Below, in pieces: positions 58,507 through 64,000 of a DNA stretch of 64,000 bases. The stretch comes from Nonomuraea endophytica (GTDB taxonomy: Bacteria; Actinomycetota; Actinomycetes; Streptosporangiales; Streptosporangiaceae). Within the stretch, counting starts at the first letter, position 1. Each line of letters begins with the position of its first letter. A program made the translations under genes and the position numbers. Location: contig NZ_JACHIN010000010.1 of assembly GCF_014203235.1 (NCBI RefSeq), forward strand, positions 248,001 to 312,000. The letters are read 5' to 3'. The notes beneath the pieces were generated by a model. The model saw only the letters and a list, made by a program, of their open reading frames with translations, was not told where the DNA came from and made no database searches.

Positions 58507-59776
58507 CCGGCTTGGGCTTGGGCACGTAGGTGCCGTTGCGGCGGGCCAGGAGTTCCTCCAGCAGGTCGTCCCAGATGCGGCCGACCGCGTCCACGTCGTA
58601 GGTGCGGGCGGTCTCCAGGGCGCCGGTGGCCAGCGAACGGCGCAGCTGCTCGTCCTCGATGACGCGCAGGATCGAGGCTGCGAGGTTGTCGTTGGTGCGC
58701 GGCTTGACCAGCAGCCCGTCGACCTCGTCGGTGATCATTTCCTTGGGCCCGTGCGGGCTGTTGAAGCTGACGATGGCCAGGCCCTTGGCCATGGCCTCCA
58801 GGATCGTCATCGGGAAGCCCTCGTGCCGGGAACTGAGCACGAAGATCGAGGCCTTCTCCAGCTCGGCGCCGACGTCCTGGGTGGGTCCTGGCAGTTCGAC
58901 CTTGTCCTCCAGGCCCGCCTCGGCGATCTGGGTACGCAGGTTGTCGAGCTGGGGTCCGTCGCCGAAGATGCGCAGCTTCCAGTCGGGGTGGACCTCGGCG
59001 ATCTGCTCCCACGCGGTGATGAGGCGGTGGAAGCCCTTGAGCCGGGTGATGCGGCCGACGGCGACGACGAGCTTGGCGTCGAGCTTGGCCTGGCCGCCGG
59101 TCATGGGCGGCACCGCGTTCGGGATGCGCACCAGCCGCTTGGGCCGCTTCGGCAGCGTGTTGCGGTAGTCGCGCAGGTCGGCCTTGGTGAGGGTGACCAG
59201 GGCGTCGAAGCGGCGGTAGCGCCACTTGATGAGCTCCTGCAGGGCGTCGGGCTTGGCGTTGAGCCCGACGTGCTCCTGCGCGACGGTGATCACGTTGGGG
59301 TTGGCGAGCTGCGCCATGGCCAGGTTGAGGCCGGGGCGGGTGCCCATGAGGACGCCGGTGTCGAGCGAGCGGATGTAGCGGGCCAGCTGCAGGTCCGTCC
59401 AGGCGTTGAAGCGGTGGGCGGCCGACTCCCCCTCGGGGATCAGGCGGCTGGGCATCATCGACAGCATCGCGCGTACGCCGCGGCGCGGCTTGAGCCGGTC
59501 GTCGAGGAAGCGGAACTTCACCCGTTCGTCGACCGGGAAGAACGGCTTCTCGGCCTCCTTGAGGATGGAGACGATCTCCACGTCGCGCCCGGTGGCGGCC
59601 AGGTAGCTGGCCAGGTTGAACACCGTTCTGATCGTGCCGCCCATGCCGTTGGCGTGCAGGAGCAGGATGCGGATCGTGCCGATGGAGGGAGGCGGCGCGT
59701 TGCGCTGCCTGCGCCGGTTGTATCCCCTGTACAGCCGGGCGGCCGCGGCCTTCCCTTTGCGTGCCAGTGCGCGCAC
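58499..59776 (-). CDS. glycosyltransferase, GT4-like (GT-B fold)
   Basis: From GTG 59776 the product has 425 residues; GTG 59812 is an alternative. The N-terminal domain starts TIRILLLHANGMGGTIRTVF (donor-side Gly loop). The C-terminal domain holds LVVAVGRITRLKGFHRLITA, LRIFGDGPQ and SSRHEGFPMTILEAMAKGLA (E-x7-E motif). It transfers a sugar from a nucleotide sugar, probably in cell-envelope or teichoic-acid-like polymer synthesis. No other envelope gene is adjacent. Confidence 0.85.
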   Translation of the reverse strand: MRALARKGKAAAARLYRGYNRRRQRNAPPPSIGTIRILLLHANGMGGTIRTVFNLASYLAATGRDVEIVSILKEAEKPFFPVDERVKFRFLDDRLKPRRGVRAMLSMMPSRLIPEGESAAHRFNAWTDLQLARYIRSLDTGVLMGTRPGLNLAMAQLANPNVITVAQEHVGLNAKPDALQELIKWRYRRFDALVTLTKADLRDYRNTLPKRPKRLVRIPNAVPPMTGGQAKLDAKLVVAVGRITRLKGFHRLITAWEQIAEVHPDWKLRIFGDGPQLDNLRTQIAEAGLEDKVELPGPTQDVGAELEKASIFVLSSRHEGFPMTILEAMAKGLAIVSFNSPHGPKEMITDEVDGLLVKPRTNDNLAASILRVIEDEQLRRSLATGALETARTYDVDAVGRIWDDLLEELLARRNGTYVPKPKPVA

Positions 59777-59926
59777 CTTGTCCTTGTCCCCTCGTCCGGT
59801 GTCATGACACACGAGGCCGGTGACGGAAGGTTCCCGCCACCGGCTCCAGGATCTGCATATCCGGGGCAGCACCGATATCCCCGTGGCACTGCCCCTTCTA
59901 TGACCTTTTAGACGCTGTTCACCCCG

Positions 59927-62900
59927 TCAAGGTTGCACGTGAGTTGCCGGTGTGTGCGGTGGTTTGCGTTCGAGCAGGTCGAGGGCGGTGTCGATCGCCT
60001 TCTCCAGTTGGGTGTCGATTCCGGCCGCGTAGTCCTGCGGGGTGATGTCGACCTCGATGTCGGGGTCGGTGCCGTAGTTCTCGACCTTCCAGCCGACGTC
60101 GTCGAAGGCGAAGGAGAACTCCGGCTGGGTGGTGACGGTGCCGTCGGCCAGCCGGTGGCGCGGCCAGATGCCGACGACGCCGCCCCAGGTGCGCTTGCCG
60201 ATGAGCGGGCCGAGGCCGAGGAGCTTGAAGGTGTGGCTGAAGATGTCGCCGTCGGAGGCGGCCCACTCGTTGGTGATGGCGACCAGCGGGCCGCGCGGGG
60301 ATTCGGGCGGGTAGGGCTCGGGGTGGCCCCAGCGCGGGTAGTCGTAGCCGAGGCGGCGGCGGGCCAGCTTCTCCAGCAGCAGGGCCGAGACGCTGCCGCC
60401 GCCGTTGAAGCGCACGTCCACGACGAGGGCGTGCCGGTCGTACTCGGCCAGGAAGCCGCGGTGGAACTCGGCGAACCCGGTGGTGCTCATGTCGGGGATG
60501 TGCAGGTAGCCGATGCGGCCGGCCGAGCGCTGGTGGCAGCGGGCCCGGTTGAGGTTGACCCAGTCGCGGTAGCGGGCCGGCCCCTCGTCGGCGATGGCCT
60601 TGACGGTGGCGGTGAAGGTGTCGCCGCCGCGCCGCAGCGTGAGCTCGACCTCCTGGTCGGCCTGGCTGACCAGGCGCTCGTTCGGAGTGGTCTCGGCGCC
60701 GATGGGGTGCCCGTTGATCGCGAGTACGGCGTCGCCCGGCCGTACGTCCAGGCCCATGCGGTTGAGCGGCGAGGTGGCCTCGGGGTCCCAGGGGTCGCCG
60801 GTGACGATGGCGCCGATGTGGTAGACGCCGTCGCGGTAGTCCCAGTCGACGCCGAGCTTGCCCTGGCTGTAGTCGGGACCCGGGCGGTACTCGCCGCCGC
60901 TCTCGTAGGCGTGGCTGGTGGCCAGTTCGCCGTGCAGTTCCCACAGCAGGTCGGAGAACTCGCCCCGGGTGCTGACACGTTCGACGAGGGGCAGGTAGCG
61001 CTCGTAGACGGCCTGCCAGTCGACGCCGGACATGTCGGCGGTCCAGAAGTTCTCCCGCTGCAGGCGCCAGGCCTCGCGGAACATCTGCCGCCACTCGTGC
61101 TCCGGCCAGACCGAGACCTTGACGCGGGCCAGGTCGATCCAGCCGCTCTCCCGGCTGGGCGGGTCGTCGTCGTGCTCGGGGACCTCTCCGGCCTTGACCA
61201 CGCGCAGCCGGGCGTCGGCGCGGTAGAGCAGCGTCTTGTGGTCGCGGGCGAGTTCGAGGTCGGTGACGTCTTCGGCGAAGGTCTCGTTCTTGGCCTTGGC
61301 GAAGTCGTACAGGTGCAGGACGGGTTCGCCCTCCAGCGGGCTGGACAGGATGAGCGCCTTGCCGCGCAGCGCGGCGATGCGCTCGTACCTGCCCTCGGGC
61401 AGGGGGAAGGCGGTGACCCGGTGGATCAGGCCCTCGGCGTCGACGCGGAGCGGCGTGGGCTCTTCCTCCTCGTCGTCCTCCTCGTCCTTGGTCTCCAGCG
61501 GGCGGGGCTGGGGGACGAAGGGGTCGGGCGCGTCGTGCCGCAGCGCGATGGCGTACGGGCGGGTGCCGAGCGGGAAGCCGAGATCGGACTGGAGCTGGTC
61601 CCAGACCGGAGAGAAGGTGCGCTGGCCGATGAAGTAGAGGTAGCGGCCCTCCGGGTCGAAGCAGGGGGCGCCGTCCTCCAGGATGGGCTCGCTGGCCTGG
61701 ACGATGCGGCCGGACTCCGGGTGGTGGAGTTTGATGGCGGTGGTCTGGGCGTTGAGCGGGCTGGCGTAGGCGAGCCAGGTGCCGTCGGCCGACCAGGCGG
61801 GGTCGTGCGGGCTGGCGTGCGGGTTGGCCTCGACCAGCGTCGCCTGGCCGGTGCCGAGGTCGAGCAGGTGGAGTTCGCCCCGGTGGTTGGTGACGGCCAC
61901 GCGGTCGTGGGCGGGGTCGGGCACGAGCTCGTTGATGCGGCCGAGCTCGGCCAGGTCCGTGGTGGAGCCGGGGCCGAGCAGGGTGACGGTCTCGTCGCCG
62001 TCGGCGCCGCTGGCCGCCGCGACCAGCCGCTCGCCGTCGTTGAGCCAGGTCAGGTGGCGGTAGCGGACGCCGTGGGGCGCGCCGTGCTGGCGGACCGGGC
62101 CCTCCCAGGCGGCCATGGTGTAGGCCTTGCCGCGGGTGGTGAGCGCCAGGGTGGTGCCGTCGGGGCTGAGGGTGGCGCTGTCGAGGTAGTCGGCGGCCTC
62201 GACGAAGCGGCGGTTGCGCTGGGTGCGGGAGGAGGCCAGGCGCACGTCGATCTTCTGCGCGCGGTCGGCGCCGGGCGGGAGGAGGTAGAGGTCGGCGCCG
62301 GCGTGGTAGACGAGGTGGTGGCCGTCGCTGGTGAGGTTGCGGGCGTAGTAGTCGCTGTGGTGGGTGTGGCGCTGGAGGTCCTCGCCGGCGGGGGTGCAGG
62401 AGTAGACGTTGCCGGTGCCTTCGTGGTCGGACAGGAAGTAGACGCGCTCGCCGCTCCAGCAGGGTGAGGCGAGGTTGCCGGGCAGCTTGATGAGGCGGCG
62501 GAAGTCGCCGTGGCCGTCGGGGTCGATCCACAGGTCGCCGGCGGTGCCGCCCCGGTAGCGCTTCCAGCGGGCGGGGTCGGCTGTGTTGCGGCCAAGGACG
62601 ATCATGTGGTGCGGGCCGTGCGCGATGGAGTTGGCCGGCCCGTACGGCAGGCGTTGCGGCACCCCGCCCGGGGCGACCCGGTGGAGCCATTTGCGGCCCT
62701 CGAAGGGCTGGCCGGCGTCGCTGGCGTAAAGGATGCGGTCGTCGTGGTCCCAGCCGGTGACGGTGCAGCGGGCGCCGTGGTAGGTCAGACGGGTCGCGGC
62801 GCCGCCCTCGGCGGGCATGACGTAGACCTCTTCCGGTCCCTCCTCGCGGCCGACGAAGGCGAGCTGGTCGCCGCGCGGGGAGATGCGCGGGTATCCGGCC

Positions 62901-63025
62901 TCGGCCAGCCCGGCGGTGAGACGGAACGCGCGCCCGCCCTGGGCGGAGACCATCCAGAGGTCGTCCTCGGCGGCGAAGACGACGACGTCCTGGAAAATGG
63001 CGGGGAAGCGCAGGTAGGCGGGCAT
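59927..63025 (-). CDS. tricorn protease homologue
   Basis: The 1032-residue protein starts with beta-propeller repeats (about 1-640: [33 protein letters not shown]). A mixed region with the catalytic His705 ([14 protein letters not shown]) and a PDZ domain ([17 protein letters not shown]) follow. The C-terminal hydrolase domain has the nucleophile Ser924 (NEWAASDGD) and Glu982 ([11 protein letters not shown]). These match the His-Ser-Glu arrangement of tricorn. Length equals that of bacterial tricorn proteins. It degrades peptides released by the proteasome or other proteases in the cytosol. Confidence 0.9.
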   Translation of the reverse strand: MPAYLRFPAIFQDVVVFAAEDDLWMVSAQGGRAFRLTAGLAEAGYPRISPRGDQLAFVGREEGPEEVYVMPAEGGAATRLTYHGARCTVTGWDHDDRILYASDAGQPFEGRKWLHRVAPGGVPQRLPYGPANSIAHGPHHMIVLGRNTADPARWKRYRGGTAGDLWIDPDGHGDFRRLIKLPGNLASPCWSGERVYFLSDHEGTGNVYSCTPAGEDLQRHTHHSDYYARNLTSDGHHLVYHAGADLYLLPPGADRAQKIDVRLASSRTQRNRRFVEAADYLDSATLSPDGTTLALTTRGKAYTMAAWEGPVRQHGAPHGVRYRHLTWLNDGERLVAAASGADGDETVTLLGPGSTTDLAELGRINELVPDPAHDRVAVTNHRGELHLLDLGTGQATLVEANPHASPHDPAWSADGTWLAYASPLNAQTTAIKLHHPESGRIVQASEPILEDGAPCFDPEGRYLYFIGQRTFSPVWDQLQSDLGFPLGTRPYAIALRHDAPDPFVPQPRPLETKDEEDDEEEEPTPLRVDAEGLIHRVTAFPLPEGRYERIAALRGKALILSSPLEGEPVLHLYDFAKAKNETFAEDVTDLELARDHKTLLYRADARLRVVKAGEVPEHDDDPPSRESGWIDLARVKVSVWPEHEWRQMFREAWRLQRENFWTADMSGVDWQAVYERYLPLVERVSTRGEFSDLLWELHGELATSHAYESGGEYRPGPDYSQGKLGVDWDYRDGVYHIGAIVTGDPWDPEATSPLNRMGLDVRPGDAVLAINGHPIGAETTPNERLVSQADQEVELTLRRGGDTFTATVKAIADEGPARYRDWVNLNRARCHQRSAGRIGYLHIPDMSTTGFAEFHRGFLAEYDRHALVVDVRFNGGGSVSALLLEKLARRRLGYDYPRWGHPEPYPPESPRGPLVAITNEWAASDGDIFSHTFKLLGLGPLIGKRTWGGVVGIWPRHRLADGTVTTQPEFSFAFDDVGWKVENYGTDPDIEVDITPQDYAAGIDTQLEKAIDTALDLLERKPPHTPATHVQP

Positions 63026-63043
63026 CGTCTCTCCGTGGTCAGA

Positions 63044-63068
63044 CAGCCGGGACGTGGTGTCCCGGCTG
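63044..63068. terminator. perfect hairpin between minus-strand genes
   Basis: CAGCCGGGAC (63044-63053) and GTCCCGGCTG (63059-63068) pair around GTGGT. It separates the small Lys/Ala-rich gene from the tricorn gene. Confidence 0.65.
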
Positions 63069-63094
63069 CCTGATCCTTTCAGTGGCGGCGGCTC

Positions 63095-63220
63095 TTATGC
63101 TTCTTCCGCTGGCTTGCGCGTTTCCTGACGCTTGGCGGCTTTGGCCTGCCTGGTGGCCTTGATGGTGGCCTTCTTGGCCTTGCCGGACTTGGCCGCGGGT
63201 TTCTTCTGCTGCTCTGCCAT
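63095..63220 (-). CDS. Lys/Ala-rich basic peptide, 41 aa
   Basis: ATG 63220 behind GGAAAG encodes AEQQKKPAAKSGKAKKATIK, then ATRQAKAAKRQETRKPAEE. The histone-H1-like composition suggests nucleic acid binding. Short proteins of this kind occur in many actinomycetes. Confidence 0.6.
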   Translation of the reverse strand: MAEQQKKPAAKSGKAKKATIKATRQAKAAKRQETRKPAEEA

Positions 63221-63311
63221 TGCTCTTTCCCCCGATGTACTCGCGATGCCTGATACGACATCAACGCCGTTAATACCCACTTGCTCCATAAAGCCGACAT
63301 TTCGCCGTTAA

Positions 63312-63443
63312 GTGGGCGTGCGGGATCGCGCCGGGCCGTACGCCTGGAGTGGGTGGGTGTCCGCGATCGGGCCGGGCCGTGGGTGGGTGTGCGGGATCGG
63401 GCCGGGCCATGGGTGGGCGTGCAGGATCGCGCCGGGCCGTACG
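63312..63443. repeat. 30-bp tandem repeat, four units
   Basis: Units of the type TGGGTGTGCGGGATCGGGCC followed by GGGCCRTGGG repeat with 30-bp period from 63354 to 63443. A first unit with a 12-bp insertion lies at 63312-63353. The array fills the gap before the DUF3040 gene end. Confidence 0.75.
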
Positions 63444-63449
63444 ACCGGA

Positions 63450-63716
63450 TCAGAACGCCAGTGCGGCGGCCTCGTTGCGGAGCACGAGGATGAGCAGGGT
63501 CGCCACGAGCGTGGCGATGACCAGCCAGCTGATCATGATGATGACCGTCGAGCGGCGCGGGCGGAGGCGGGGGATCGACTCCGCGTTGTCCCTGGCCTCG
63601 CTGCGCCGGGCACGCTCGTTGAACGACTCGAGACGCGCGACGAGCCGTGGATCCTCGTCGACGAGGTGGCGCTCGATCTGGGCCAGCACCCTCTCCTCGT
63701 CCTGCGACCAGGCCAT
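63450..63716 (-). CDS. DUF3040-family membrane protein
   Basis: ATG 63716, 5 nt behind GGAGGTG, gives 88 residues. SQDEERVLAQIERHLVDEDP followed by RLVARLESF is the DUF3040 start, and one C-terminal membrane span follows (STVIIMISWLVIATLVATLL). Such proteins are usual in actinobacteria near cell-division and DNA-repair genes. Function unknown. Confidence 0.85.
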   Translation of the reverse strand: MAWSQDEERVLAQIERHLVDEDPRLVARLESFNERARRSEARDNAESIPRLRPRRSTVIIMISWLVIATLVATLLILVLRNEAAALAF

Positions 63717-63824
63717 GGTGCACCTCCGGAACGCAAGCTCTGTGCCGACTTTCTGCCCAACCATGAAGATCATTAGCCGTGGTCTTGCCCAGTAATTGTG
63801 CGCTCTTTTCCTTTGCGATCATTG

Positions 63825-63840
63825 TCGAACCTCTGTTCTA
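63825..63840 (+). promoter_or_regulatory. LexA (SOS) box
   Basis: TCGAAC, CTCT, GTTCTA differs at one base from the actinobacterial SOS box TCGAAC-N4-GTTCGA. It lies 8 bp before the start of the radical SAM gene, whose mycobacterial homologue Rv2578c I remember as LexA-regulated. Confidence 0.75.
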
Positions 63841-63848
63841 ATCATGTC

Positions 63849-64000
63849 ATGCGCTGGGACAACCTGCGGCTCACCGGGGCCGACGACCGTGATCCTGCGG
63901 TGCCGCTGTTCGCCGAGGAGGCGGTGACGCGGAGATTCGACACACCCGAATTCCGGGGGATGACCTTCTACGAGGTGCGCGCCCGCTCGATCATCAGCCG
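63849..64000 (+). CDS. Rv2578c-family radical SAM protein, 3' end outside window
   Basis: The first 50 codons from ATG 63849 (RWDNLRLTGADDRDPAVPLF, then FDTPEFRGMTFYEVRARSII) match the start of Rv2578c-like, spore-photoproduct-lyase-related radical SAM proteins. The CxxxCxxC cluster motif would lie just beyond the window. A LexA box precedes it, consistent with a DNA-damage role. Confidence 0.75.
   Translation, partial: MRWDNLRLTGADDRDPAVPLFAEEAVTRRFDTPEFRGMTFYEVRARSIIS

Noticed and set aside
59933-62467. Long plus-strand frame (844 codons) opposite the tricorn gene
   Set aside because: It is antisense to a well-conserved protease, has Gly/Val/Asp low-complexity composition and no domain. 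It is a high-GC shadow frame.

Overview
The window is high-GC actinobacterial DNA with GTG/TTG starts, strongly GC-rich third codon positions and many ATGA/GTGA start-stop overlaps. The housekeeping genes at the right end (purB, a MenF-type isochorismate synthase, paired CrcB fluoride channels, an HtrA-like protease, a tricorn protease homologue and the start of an Rv2578c-like radical SAM gene behind a LexA-type box) fit a Streptosporangiales or related mycelial actinomycete. The genus is inferred, not proven.

Region 1 (1 to about 31.26 kb) is the late half of a siphovirus prophage. It opens with a truncated ParB-like gene, an ABC-ATPase/GNAT fusion and an ASCH gene. It continues through terminase, two virion or adhesin-type genes, a frameshifted portal gene, a large MuF-kinase-ADP-ribosyltransferase protein, scaffold, capsid, head-tail connectors, tail tube, frameshifted tail chaperones, two tandem tape measure proteins, Dit, two paralogous tail-tip proteins and a lysis cassette. 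It ends at a very strong terminator. An AbiTii-type defence gene is inserted antisense inside the tail cluster. No integrase or repressor is in view. A 22-bp palindrome (arms CCGCAAGCGG and CCGCTTGCGG around TT) recurs in this region, both between and inside genes.

Region 2 (about 31.3 to 50.5 kb) is an accessory island. Its centrepiece is an ATP-grasp RiPP (graspetide) cluster at 33.65-36.03 kb: precursor, ATP-grasp ligase and a protein-L-isoaspartate methyltransferase homologue, translationally coupled. Around it are a PadR regulator with an arginine/aspartate-repeat membrane protein, a CYTH protein, a DUF574-type methyltransferase, a TauD-like dioxygenase, a NUDIX/XRE pair, small secreted and membrane proteins, a pentapeptide-repeat protein, a sensor Ser/Thr kinase and a start-less replication-initiator remnant. 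The island appears to end at a C-terminal fragment of a membrane transporter gene near 50.5 kb.

Region 3 (about 50.7 to 64 kb) is conserved chromosome. It is notable for four different minisatellite arrays in its intergenic gaps, with unit sizes of about 25, 20, 27/29 and 30 bp.
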